A stretch of DNA of 64,000 nucleotides from Corallococcus macrosporus (GTDB taxonomy: Bacteria > Myxococcota > Myxococcia > Myxococcales > Myxococcaceae): assembly GCF_017302985.1 (NCBI RefSeq), contig NZ_JAFIMU010000007.1, forward strand, positions 496,001 to 560,000. The letters are read 5' to 3'. Under the pieces are notes generated by a model. That model saw nothing but the letters and a program-made list of their open reading frames with translations. It ran no database searches and was not told where the DNA came from. Positions 32,882-40,841 of the stretch are shown here, piece by piece. Each line of letters opens with the position of its first letter. The stretch's first letter is position 1. A program made the translations under genes and the position numbers.

Positions 32882-35218
32882 TCAGCCGGGAATCAGGAAG
32901 CGCGCGATGACGCGCTTGAGGCCCACGTTGCCGCCGAACTCCACGGTGACCTTGGCGTTGGGGCCGCTGCCTTCCGCGGCGACGATTCGGCCGGAGCCGA
33001 ACTGTTCGTGGCGCACGCGCATGCCGCGCACGTCACCGCCCACGCCGTCCATGTCGGACGACGCCTGGGAATAGCTGCGGTCCACGCGCGGGCCCGTCTC
33101 GTCGTCGTCCCAGTTGCGGCGGCGCTGCGGCATGGCGGCGGCGCGCGGCGGGGGCGGCAGGTCGTTCTCCTTGAAGCCGAAGAGCGCCTGCGGCACGTCC
33201 GCGAGGAAGCGGCTGGGCGGGTTGTACTTGAGCTCGCCGAAGAGGGAGCGGCACTGCGCCAGGCTCACGAAGAGCCGCTTGCGCGCGCGGGTGAAGCCCA
33301 CGTAGCAGAGCCGGCGCTCCTCGGCCATCTCCTCACCGCCGTCGGGCTCCTCGCTCTTGAGCGCGCGCGAGTGCGGGAAGACGCCCTCCTCCAGGCCGGT
33401 GAGGAACACGGCGTCGAACTCCAGGCCCTTGGCCGCGTGCAGCGTCATCAAAGCCACGCGCCCCTCGCTCACCTCCGCGTCCGCCTCGCCCACCAGGCTG
33501 ATCTGCTCCAGGAAGGCCTGCAGCGGAGGCACGTCCGCGGTGAGCGGCGCGGAGTCCACGCCCTCCGGCGCCTCCTCCTCGCGCGCCTCCACCGCCTGCG
33601 CGGCCGCGACCATGTCCGACGCGCGCTTCAGGTCGAACTCCTGCGCCGCGCCCAAAAGCTCCTTCAGGTTCTCCGCCCGGGTGAGCGCCTCGTCGCTGCC
33701 GTCCGCGACGAGCGACTCCACGAGCTTGGACTCCTTGAGCATCTGGTCCACCGCGCCCGCAGCGTCCTTCGCCGTCAGCGAGAAGGCGTGCAGCGACTGG
33801 AGCAACTGGTGGAAGCCGCCCAGGCGCTTCTGCGCGGTGGCGTTGAGGGACGGGATGCGGTGGCGCTCGCCCAGGGCTTCGTAGAGGCTCAGGCCCTGCT
33901 CGTTCGCGAAGTCCGTCAGCCGCTCCTCGGTGGTGTCGCCGATGCCGCGCGCTGGCACGTTGAGCACGCGCAAGAGGTCCGCGTCCGAGCGCGGGTTCAC
34001 CATCAGCCGCAGGTACGCGGACGCGTCACGGACCTCCGCGCGGTCGTAGAAGCTGCGTCCGCTCACCAACTGGTACGGCACGCGCGCCAGCCGCAGCGCC
34101 TCCTCCAGCACGCGGCTCTGCGCGTTGGTCCGGTAGAACACCGCCATGCTGGAGAACTTGATGAAGCCCTCGCGCTGGACGGCCAGGATGCGCCGGGCCA
34201 CCTCCTGCGCCTCCGCGCGCTCGTCGCGGTGGAGCATCAGCTCCAGGTTCTCCCCCTTGGGCCGTTCGCTCCAGAGCTTCTTCGCCATGCGGCGCGGGTT
34301 CTTGGAGATGACCTCGTGCGCGGCGGTGAGGATGTTCTGGTCGGAGCGGTAGTTCTGCTCCAGCTTCACCACCTTCGCGCCCGGGTACTGCATGGGGAAC
34401 TGGAGGATGTTGTCCACGTTCGCGCCGCGCCAGCGGTAGATGGACTGGTCGTCGTCACCCACCACCACCAGGTTCGCGGACGGCGGCGGGGCAATCTGGC
34501 GCAGGAACGCGTACTGCACGGGGTTGGTGTCCTGGAACTCGTCCACCAGCACGTGCGTGAAGCGCGTGCGGTAGCGCTCCAGCACGTCCGGCCGGTCGCG
34601 GAAGAGCTTCACGAGCAGGAGCAGCAGGTCCCCGAAGTCCACCGCGTTCGCCGCGCGCAGCAGCTTCTGGTAGCCCGCGTACACGCGCTTGACGATCTGC
34701 CCGCGGATGTCCTCCTGCTCCACGTGCATGTCCTCCGGCAGCCGCGCGGCGTTCTTCTCCTGGTCGATGCGGTGGAGGATTTCGCGCGGCTGCATCACCG
34801 GCTCCACGCCCGTGTCGCGCATGGCGCGCTTCACCAGGTTGAGCTGGTCGCCGTCGTCGTAGATGACGAAGGACTTCGTGAGGCCCACGGCCTCCGCCTC
34901 GCGGCGCAAAATCATGGCCGCGGCCGAGTGGAACGTGCTCACCACCAGGTCGTTGGCCTGCGCGCCCAAGAGCTGGGTGAGGCGCTCGCGCATCTCGCGC
35001 GCGGCCTTGTTGGTGAAGGTGACGGCCAGGATGCGCCAGGGGAAGACGCGGCGCACCTTCACCAGGTGGGCCACCCGGCGGGTGATGACGCGCGTCTTGC
35101 CGCTGCCGGCGCCCGACAGCACGAGCAGGGGGCCGTCGCCGTGGAGCACGGCTTCCGCCTGGGGCGGATTGAGGTCTTCGAGGAGGGCGGTTTCGTGCGC
35201 GTTCACGGGGGCTTCCAC
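32882..35218 (-). CDS. UvrD/PcrA-type DNA helicase
   Basis: A 778-residue superfamily 1A 3'-5' helicase acting in repair and fork clearance. Motifs: GAGSGKT (36-42), FTNKAAREM, LVDEFQDTN, GDDDQSIYRWRGA, LEQNYRS, TLHAAKGLEFDAVFLTGLEEG and EERRLCYVGFTRARKRL. The end carries a short linker and a Tudor-like domain (VRHEQFGSGRIV, then GLKRVIARFLIPG), which in PcrA/UvrD contacts RNA polymerase. The GTG start at 35218 (VEAPVNAHET) is the longest reasonable one. PcrA is the likelier name from the deltaproteobacterial context, but I leave the symbol empty. Confidence 0.95.
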   Translation of the reverse strand: MEAPVNAHETALLEDLNPPQAEAVLHGDGPLLVLSGAGSGKTRVITRRVAHLVKVRRVFPWRILAVTFTNKAAREMRERLTQLLGAQANDLVVSTFHSAAAMILRREAEAVGLTKSFVIYDDGDQLNLVKRAMRDTGVEPVMQPREILHRIDQEKNAARLPEDMHVEQEDIRGQIVKRVYAGYQKLLRAANAVDFGDLLLLLVKLFRDRPDVLERYRTRFTHVLVDEFQDTNPVQYAFLRQIAPPPSANLVVVGDDDQSIYRWRGANVDNILQFPMQYPGAKVVKLEQNYRSDQNILTAAHEVISKNPRRMAKKLWSERPKGENLELMLHRDERAEAQEVARRILAVQREGFIKFSSMAVFYRTNAQSRVLEEALRLARVPYQLVSGRSFYDRAEVRDASAYLRLMVNPRSDADLLRVLNVPARGIGDTTEERLTDFANEQGLSLYEALGERHRIPSLNATAQKRLGGFHQLLQSLHAFSLTAKDAAGAVDQMLKESKLVESLVADGSDEALTRAENLKELLGAAQEFDLKRASDMVAAAQAVEAREEEAPEGVDSAPLTADVPPLQAFLEQISLVGEADAEVSEGRVALMTLHAAKGLEFDAVFLTGLEEGVFPHSRALKSEEPDGGEEMAEERRLCYVGFTRARKRLFVSLAQCRSLFGELKYNPPSRFLADVPQALFGFKENDLPPPPRAAAMPQRRRNWDDDETGPRVDRSYSQASSDMDGVGGDVRGMRVRHEQFGSGRIVAAEGSGPNAKVTVEFGGNVGLKRVIARFLIPG

Positions 35219-35329
35219 CGGGGGGAAAGAACCCGGTCTTCTAACGTCTTTCGCACGCCGGTGCCGGGTCTTCCGCCATCCCTGGCGCCCGCCGGGCCGT
35301 CCGCCCCCGGGACGGGCAGGAGCGTGGGG

Positions 35330-35335
35330 TATAAA
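35330..35335 (+). promoter_or_regulatory. TATAAA box of the thioesterase gene
   Basis: TATAAA lies 14 nt before the ATG at 35350, in the region divergent from the helicase gene. Confidence 0.4.
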
Positions 35336-35349
35336 CAGGGTCCACAGCC

Positions 35350-35820
35350 ATGTCCGACACCCCGTCCCGCCCCTCCCAGGCCCAGCTCGACCGCTTCGCG
35401 GAACTCTTCAACCAGAGCCTCACCCTGCGCCACTTCGGCGCCCGGATGTCCTTCCCCGAAGGCCGCATGGTGGTGGTGGAGCTCCCGGAGGTGCAGGCGC
35501 AGCACCGGGGCGGCCTGGGGGCCTCCGCCGTCAACGGCGGCGTGCTCTCCGCCCTCTTCGACTTCGCCATCGGCTGCACCCCGGCCCTGCGCGACCCCAC
35601 CCGCCGCTGCGCCACCGTCCAGTTGTCCATGAGCTTCGAGCGCCCCGCCACCGGCAACCACCTCCGGGTGGAGGCCGTCATCGACAACGGCGGCCCGTCC
35701 ACCGTGTTCGCCTCCGCGAAGCTGATGGACGCGGAAGGCCGGGTGTGCGCCCGCTGCCAGGGCGTCGTGCGCGTCTCCTCCCAGCCGTGGGCCTCCGGCG
35801 AGAGCCCCGCCACCAACTGA
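35350..35820 (+). CDS. PaaI-type hotdog thioesterase
   Basis: A 156-residue single hotdog domain that would hydrolyse an acyl- or aryl-CoA thioester. Seen: QHRGGLGASAVNGGVLSALFDFA (51-73). The usual HGG reads NGG (62-64), the acidic residue D71 is kept. PaaI/YdiI enzymes use an Asp or Glu at this place, so activity is plausible. It stands alone, upstream of a sigma factor gene. Substrate unknown. Confidence 0.85.
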   Translation: MSDTPSRPSQAQLDRFAELFNQSLTLRHFGARMSFPEGRMVVVELPEVQAQHRGGLGASAVNGGVLSALFDFAIGCTPALRDPTRRCATVQLSMSFERPATGNHLRVEAVIDNGGPSTVFASAKLMDAEGRVCARCQGVVRVSSQPWASGESPATN

Positions 35821-35948
35821 CATTCCCCCACCCCGGGCCACCCTTGCCCCTTTCCGTCGATATGCCCGGCCTGGAGGCGCGTTTTCCTGGCAGCCCGGGG
35901 CCGGAATGGTCCCCGGGAGACGAGCGCGGCTCGCAACGGGAAGACGGC

Positions 35949-36590
35949 ATGGATGCAGCCGTACAGGGCTTGGGGATGACGACCCTCCAGTCACGGCAGG
36001 ACACAGACAGGGTCGCGCGTCCGGCGGCGCCGGACGAGGAGGCCCTGTCGCGGCGCGCGCTGGCGGGCGAGCGGGCCGCGTGGGACGCGCTCATCGCGCG
36101 GCACCAGCGCCGGGTGGTGGTGTCGCTGCTCGCGCGGGGCATCCGGGTGGACCGGGCCCAGGAGCTGGCGCAGGAGACGTGGGCGCGGCTCATCCAGCAG
36201 CAGCAGCGGGGCCTGCTCCCGGAGCTGCGCCTGCCGTACCTGGCCATCACCCAGGCGGCGTTCCTCGCGTCGGATGACGCCCGGCGCACGCGGCGCGAGT
36301 CGGTGGACGGCACGGTGGAGGACCTGCCGGAGCGGCAGCATCCGGTGGACCCCGCGCAGTCCGCGGAGAAGCGCCTGTTGTCGGAGGAGCAGCTGGCCCG
36401 GGCGCGCGACGCGCTGGAGCAGGTGTCGCCGGGCGCGCGCAACGTCTTCCTCCTGGCCTGTGACGGCCAGGGGCTTCCCCATGCCGAGGTCGCCTCCCGC
36501 GTCGGGCTGTCCGTCCAGCGCGTGCGACAGATTTTGTGCGAGGTCCGCAAGAAGCTGCGCACCGCGCTCGAAGAGGAAAACCATGTCTAG
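35949..36590 (+). CDS. ECF-type sigma factor
   Basis: A 213-residue sigma-70 family protein from the ATG at 35949, which has GGGAAG 7 nt upstream; 35976 is an alternative. Region 2 is at about 28-115 (LALAGERAAWDALIARHQ-like, then AQELAQETWARLIQ) and region 4 at about 150-205 (SPGARNVFLLACDGQGLPHAEVA, VQRVRQILCEVRKKL). It overlaps the downstream anti-sigma gene by 8 nt and is convergent with another sigma/anti-sigma pair. Confidence 0.9.
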   Translation: MDAAVQGLGMTTLQSRQDTDRVARPAAPDEEALSRRALAGERAAWDALIARHQRRVVVSLLARGIRVDRAQELAQETWARLIQQQQRGLLPELRLPYLAITQAAFLASDDARRTRRESVDGTVEDLPERQHPVDPAQSAEKRLLSEEQLARARDALEQVSPGARNVFLLACDGQGLPHAEVASRVGLSVQRVRQILCEVRKKLRTALEEENHV

Positions 36591-37119
36591 CCCCACGCCC
36601 CACCTCACCCGCGACCGCACGGAGCAGTACCTGCTGGGCGCGCTGCCGCCCGAAGCCGAGGCGGAGCTGGAGGCCCACACGCTCACGTGCGAGCCGTGCG
36701 CGCGGCTGCTCCAGGAGGAGGCCCTGCTGGAGGAGCAGCTGTACGAGGTCGCCGCCGCCACGCCGCGCGAGGCCGTCGTGGTGCGCCCCGCGCGCTGGCA
36801 CCGTCCGGCCGCTGCCGCGGCGGCGCTGGTCGCGGTGGCCGCCTCCGTGTTCCTGATGCTGCGGCCGGGAGGGACGGAAGCCACCCCGCCCGTGACGCCC
36901 GTGGAAGCGCCGGCCGTCGCGGCGCGGGACGTGGAGGAAGGGCCCCGGGACATCGTGGTCGCATGCCCGGACCTGGCCACGCAGGAGCACTGCCTCCGGT
37001 CCGCGAGCGCGCGCGGGCTGCTCGTGTATCACCCCGGTGGACAGGGCGAGGTCCCCCGCTACGACGCGTCCAGCGAGCTGCCCCGGGTGGCGCTGAACTC
37101 GCGGCCGGCCGCCCTGTGA
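36583..37119 (+). CDS. Zinc-finger membrane anti-sigma factor
   Basis: A 178-residue protein. Residues 1-50 hold a zf-HC2/ZAS motif H-x3-C-x2-C (HTLTCEPC) after LLGALPPEAEAELEA, the sigma-binding part. A single membrane span (about 71-88) follows, then a periplasmic domain with three cysteines-containing blocks (VVACPDLATQEHC). It overlaps the sigma gene by 8 nt, so it is the cognate regulator. Release would follow envelope stress or a redox signal, which the external cysteines may sense (inference). Confidence 0.9.
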   Translation: MSSPTPHLTRDRTEQYLLGALPPEAEAELEAHTLTCEPCARLLQEEALLEEQLYEVAAATPREAVVVRPARWHRPAAAAAALVAVAASVFLMLRPGGTEATPPVTPVEAPAVAARDVEEGPRDIVVACPDLATQEHCLRSASARGLLVYHPGGQGEVPRYDASSELPRVALNSRPAAL

Positions 37120-37130
37120 GGACTTCCGTG

Positions 37131-38381
37131 ATGAGCTTGCGAACCCGCATCCCCGGCCTGCTGCTGGCGCTCTGGGCGCCCCTCGCCGCGGCCCAGACCC
37201 CGTCCACCCCGGCGGCCAGCCCCGACGCCACGGCGGCTCCCGCCACCTCCGGGGCCCTGCCCGCCGCGCCTGGCGCCACGCGCCCGAAGCTGCCGCAGGG
37301 CTGGTACGTCACGGAGAGCGCGCCCCAGCACTACGAGGCGGGCGTGGACGCGTCCTCTCCGTGCGAGGGCACGCGCAGCGCGTTCCTGCGCTCGCGCACC
37401 CAGGCCACGGACAGCTTCGGCACGTTCATGCAGGCCTTCAGCGCGCAGGACTACCGGGGCAAGCGCCTGCGCTTCTCCGCGGCCGTGCGCCACCAGGACG
37501 TGAAGGGCTGGGCGGGGCTGTGGATGCGCGTGGAGGGCGCGGACCCCAAGCAGCCGCTCGCCTTCGACAACATGCAGTCGCGCGCCCTCGTGGGCACCCA
37601 CGGCTGCAAGCGCTACGACGTGGTGCTGGACGTCCCGCAGGAGGCCACCACCATCATGGCGGGCCTCATCATGAGCGGCACCGGCCAGGCGTGGCTCGGC
37701 GGCGTGCGCTTCGAGACGGTGGACGCGTCGGTGAAGACGACGGACCTGCTCGCCACCCCGCAGCCCCTGCCCTCCGGTCCGCAGGGCCTGGAGGAGATTC
37801 CCGCCTCATCCCCCGTCTGGAGCGGCGGCGAGCGGCTGGGCCGCGTGGGCTACTACTGGTTCGACGCCCTCTCCGTGCAGACGGAGAACCCGCTCGTGAA
37901 GGGCAAGGGCCAGCTGTGGCAGGGCACCGTGGGCGACGAGCTCTTCGAGCACGGCATCGAGGTGAACGGCACCTACCGCAACTACCCGCTGCGCGTGAAG
38001 GTCCACGCGGGAGGCCCCACCACCCGCATCCAGGGCACCTGGGGCACCGGGCCCGTGGACATCCGCCTCAGCCCGGACGTGCTGCACATGCGCTGGGGCG
38101 TCTTCGAGCGCAAGCTCCTGCGCGACCGGGAGGCCGCCGCGGAGCAGGGCTGCAACGTCTACCGGCAGATGGAGGGCGTGCACGAGATGGACCGCATCGA
38201 CGTGTGCGGCGTCGCGCTCGCCACCCGGCCGCCCCTCACGCAGCTGGTGGTGTCGTTCCTCGCCAACACCTTCCGCCGCGACCCGTCCCCCTTCACTCCG
38301 CCGGTACCGAGCGCGCCCGTGCGCTCCCCCCAGCCGGACAACTCGGCCGGGAGCAACCGCCCCGCCACGAAGGCCAGGTAG
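37131..38381 (+). CDS. Exported protein with carbohydrate-binding-like domain
   Basis: A 416-residue protein with a signal peptide (1-22, LLLALWAPLAAAQ) and a Pro/Ala-rich linker to about 55. Residues 56-200 look like a jelly-roll carbohydrate-binding-like domain (WAGLWMRVEG, RYDVVLDVPQEATTIMAGLIMSG, WLGGVRFE). The C-terminal half is a second beta-rich region with four cysteines. It lies 11 nt after the anti-sigma gene and is the third gene of the operon, so it is probably a periplasmic output or signal-sensing partner. I do not recognise an enzyme. Confidence 0.78.
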   Translation: MSLRTRIPGLLLALWAPLAAAQTPSTPAASPDATAAPATSGALPAAPGATRPKLPQGWYVTESAPQHYEAGVDASSPCEGTRSAFLRSRTQATDSFGTFMQAFSAQDYRGKRLRFSAAVRHQDVKGWAGLWMRVEGADPKQPLAFDNMQSRALVGTHGCKRYDVVLDVPQEATTIMAGLIMSGTGQAWLGGVRFETVDASVKTTDLLATPQPLPSGPQGLEEIPASSPVWSGGERLGRVGYYWFDALSVQTENPLVKGKGQLWQGTVGDELFEHGIEVNGTYRNYPLRVKVHAGGPTTRIQGTWGTGPVDIRLSPDVLHMRWGVFERKLLRDREAAAEQGCNVYRQMEGVHEMDRIDVCGVALATRPPLTQLVVSFLANTFRRDPSPFTPPVPSAPVRSPQPDNSAGSNRPATKAR

Positions 38382-38392
38382 GGCGGAGCGTG

Positions 38393-38424
38393 GGTGGAAG
38401 GAAGGGCGCTGCCCCTCCTCCACC
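38393..38424. terminator. Hairpin between two convergent sigma operons
   Basis: GGTGGA pairs with TCCACC, extended inward by GGA/TCC and GGG/CCC with bulges. It is the only strong hairpin in the 51-nt gap between the two convergent operons and could stop both. Confidence 0.4.
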
Positions 38425-38432
38425 GCCGGACG

Positions 38433-39623
38433 TCAGAACGCGAAGTCGCGCTCCAGCGTCTCCTGCCCGGCCTGCACCGTGAGGTGGGCCGCGTGCGCGC
38501 CGGTCGCCAGCGCGGTGGACAGGTCGAAGGACAGCCCCTCCGGCCCCTGCGTCGGCTTGAGCGAAGGACGCCCCGGCGACAGGAAGACCGCGGCCGTCAC
38601 GGCGCGCGTGCCCAGGGGCTGCACCAGAAGCCGCACCCGTTGACGCTCGCGCACCAGCACCACGCGGAAGTCGCGCCGCTCCTCCAGCACCTCGCGGTGC
38701 TCCGGCAGGCGGGCCGCGCTCGGGCGCCGGGCCACGTCCGCGCGGGAGTCACGCGCCGCGCGCGGGGCCTGCGCTCCGTCCTCTTCCAGCTCCAGCGCCT
38801 CGTCGATGGCGGCGTCGCCCTCTTCCAGCGCCAGCACGGCCTGCGCGCACTCGCCACAGCCGGCCGTGTGGGCCTCCACGCGCTCGCGCTCCTCGCGGGT
38901 CATCTCGCCCGAGTCCAGCCGCCACAGCTCGTCGTCCGTGAGGTGACGGCGCGGGGGGCTGTCCACCACCGCGGTGTCCGCCCGGTCCGCGCGGCAACTG
39001 GCACAGTCCTTCAGGTGCTCCGGATCCTTCATGGGGCGGCCCGTCCAGGACGCCACCAGGTCATCGCAGCCGGCCCGCGCGGAGAACCACCACGCGCCGG
39101 GACGCTCCACGGGGTCCAACAGGTCGCGCTCGGCGCGGCGCTCGGCGTTGAGCGGGATGAACCAGCGCGCGCGGGAGCGCAGCGCGGTGTCCAGGTGGCC
39201 CAGCGCCCCGAGAAACCGCTCGCGAGCGGCGAGCGCGTCCCCGTCCAGCGGGCCCTTCAGCAGCTCCCAGGTGGCGAGCGCGCGGGCGGCGGAGGCGGCC
39301 CGGTCCCGGGCGGCCAGTCCTTCCAGCGCGGAAGAGCGCCACAGCTCCGCCTCCTCGCCCTCCTCGCCCAGCGCCACCTCCATCGACTCCTCGGCGGCAC
39401 GCAGGAGCAGCGGCTGGAGCGCCTGCGGCTTCTGCTGGCCAAGCCAGGCTTCCACTTCGGAGCGGCCCAGGCCCTTCAAGGCCTCTTCCACCCCGTCGGT
39501 GCCGAGCCGGTCCGAGCGGCGCAGCACGTCCCCCACCAGCTCCAACAGCTCGCCCACCGGAAGGGGGCCCGCGCCCAGGCGCGCGTACCGGGCCTGGTAG
39601 CGGGACAGCGCGTCGCCCTTCAT
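38433..39623 (-). CDS. Anti-sigma-like protein with two zinc-finger motifs, no membrane span
   Basis: A 396-residue protein. Residues 1-195 are helical and Leu/Glu-rich. Two H-x3-C-x2-C motifs follow: H203/C207/C210 (HLKDCASC) and H252/C256/C259 (HTAGCGEC). The second is preceded by LDSGEMTREERERVEA, the usual zf-HC2 context. The C-terminal 100 residues are beta-rich, without a hydrophobic segment. It starts 46 nt after the sigma gene of the same strand. I infer a soluble anti-sigma factor; the family name is not certain. Confidence 0.8.
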   Translation of the reverse strand: MKGDALSRYQARYARLGAGPLPVGELLELVGDVLRRSDRLGTDGVEEALKGLGRSEVEAWLGQQKPQALQPLLLRAAEESMEVALGEEGEEAELWRSSALEGLAARDRAASAARALATWELLKGPLDGDALAARERFLGALGHLDTALRSRARWFIPLNAERRAERDLLDPVERPGAWWFSARAGCDDLVASWTGRPMKDPEHLKDCASCRADRADTAVVDSPPRRHLTDDELWRLDSGEMTREERERVEAHTAGCGECAQAVLALEEGDAAIDEALELEEDGAQAPRAARDSRADVARRPSAARLPEHREVLEERRDFRVVLVRERQRVRLLVQPLGTRAVTAAVFLSPGRPSLKPTQGPEGLSFDLSTALATGAHAAHLTVQAGQETLERDFAF

Positions 39624-39669
39624 CGCGACATCCCGGGCATGGCGGAGGAATCCAGCGCCCCGCGAGACA

Positions 39670-40428
39670 TCACGACGGGTCCTCCGGCATTCCGTCCCGC
39701 TGCAGCTCCAGCAGGTACAGACGCAGGTATGCCTGGGCGCGGCTGACGCGCTTGTACGAGTTCACCACGCTGATGTTCAAACGGCGTGCGCATTCCTCGT
39801 GATCCTCCACGTCCTCGTGGTGATACAGCTCCCATGCGGAAGCCTCCTTGGGGTGCTCCTGCTGGAGCCTGGCGTAGGCGGCCCAGTACAGCTCCTGCGC
39901 CTCGGCGCGCTCCTCGCGACGCCGTGCGCCCTCCACCGCCCGGGCCACCTCGGACGGCGTCTCCTCCATCACGTCGTCGGGCGAGGCCGGCGCGGGCGCC
40001 AGCTCCTCCCGGTGCCGCCGGTAGAAGTCGATGGCGACGTGCTTGACGATGCGCAGGAAGAACGTCTTGGGAGACGCGCTCCTGCCCGGCATCTGCTCGG
40101 ACACGCCCCGGAACTGGTCCAGGCCGCGGTCGAGGAACTTCCCCACCGCGTCCTGGAAGAGCTCGTCGGCGTCCGCCGGGGAGCCGCGTCCGTAGCTGCC
40201 CTGAATCCTGCTGATGACGTAGCGGGCCGGGCGCGCCCATCGCGCGCACAGGGCCCCCAGCGGGGTCCCCACGGCCTCGCCCGTGGCGCGGCGGCGGGAC
40301 ACCTCCGCGAACAATTCCTCATCCGTGAGCTGCTCGTACACCGGAGGACCCTGGAGGCTGTCCCGGGACGTCCTCATCCCGGGAGGTTGGGTTACGGGGA
40401 TGTGGCGCGGCAAATTAACACGTTGCAT
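39670..40428 (-). CDS. Sigma-70 family RNA polymerase sigma factor
   Basis: A 252-residue protein, longer than most ECF factors. Region 2 is at about 85-145 (ADADELFQDAVGKFLDRG, then TFFLRIVKHVAIDFYRR) and region 4 at about 195-245 (EECARRLNISVVNSYKRVSRAQAYLRLYLL). The ATG at 40428 is preceded by GGAGG at 10 nt; an inner ATG at 40377 lacks such a site. The two-zinc-finger protein follows and is probably its regulator. Confidence 0.88.
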   Translation of the reverse strand: MQRVNLPRHIPVTQPPGMRTSRDSLQGPPVYEQLTDEELFAEVSRRRATGEAVGTPLGALCARWARPARYVISRIQGSYGRGSPADADELFQDAVGKFLDRGLDQFRGVSEQMPGRSASPKTFFLRIVKHVAIDFYRRHREELAPAPASPDDVMEETPSEVARAVEGARRREERAEAQELYWAAYARLQQEHPKEASAWELYHHEDVEDHEECARRLNISVVNSYKRVSRAQAYLRLYLLELQRDGMPEDPS

Positions 40429-40841
40429 CCGCGAACAGCCTCCGACTGGTTACCCGAACCCCCGACTCCGGCGCCCGGCATTTCCTGACAGGTTTTTTTC
40501 GCGGGCCGCGCATGACGCGGCGGGTCTTCTCCCTAGAGGCTCGGCGGAGGCCCGGGCAGGCCCGCAAGGCCCCGGAAACAGGCCTTTGAAACGCGCCGTC
40601 AGGATTCCGGCCCGGGGGGCGTCCAGGGGCGCATCGCTTTCGAGCGCCCGGCCGAAGAGGCCCTACACGCCGTGGTTCGACTCCACCCCTCCGCTCGCAA
40701 GGCGGGGGGCCCGCCGGCGGTCCGGCACTGAACTCTGGATTCAGCCTTCCGGCTTCCTCACTCGGGCGCTCACTTTTTCCCTCCCCACACCCAGGCGGCC
40801 CTTCCGGGCATGCCTTTTGTCCCGAAAGGGGGACGACCGCC
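40429..40841. other. 413-nt divergent region
   Basis: This gap lies between a sigma gene (minus) and the Ro60-like gene (plus). A run of seven T begins at about 40494. The right end holds a hairpin over the ribosome-binding site (40799-40830). The centre (40510-40780) has no gene that I trust; it is a reasonable place to look for a small RNA such as a Y-like RNA, given the gene downstream. Confidence 0.5.
40799..40830 (+). promoter_or_regulatory. Hairpin over the Ro60-like gene's ribosome-binding site
   Basis: CCCTTCCGGG pairs with CCCGAAAGGG (one mismatch) across a 12-nt loop. The last G bases belong to the GGGGG Shine-Dalgarno run before the ATG at 40842, so the stem would hinder ribosome access. 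Confidence 0.5.

Noticed and set aside
31067-35632. Very long open frame on the plus strand (over 1500 codons)
   Set aside because: It is antisense to the helicase, DUF1592 and DUF1552 genes, all with clear motifs. Long open antisense frames are common at about 70% GC, and the translation is rich in Arg, His and Val with no domain.
35862-35948. Longer start for the sigma factor at 35862
   Set aside because: The added 29 residues are Pro/Gly-rich without similarity to region 2, and 35949 has a better ribosome-binding site.
40430-40841. A specific Y RNA gene
   Set aside because: The location is attractive, but I could not draw a convincing conserved fold, so I report only the gap.
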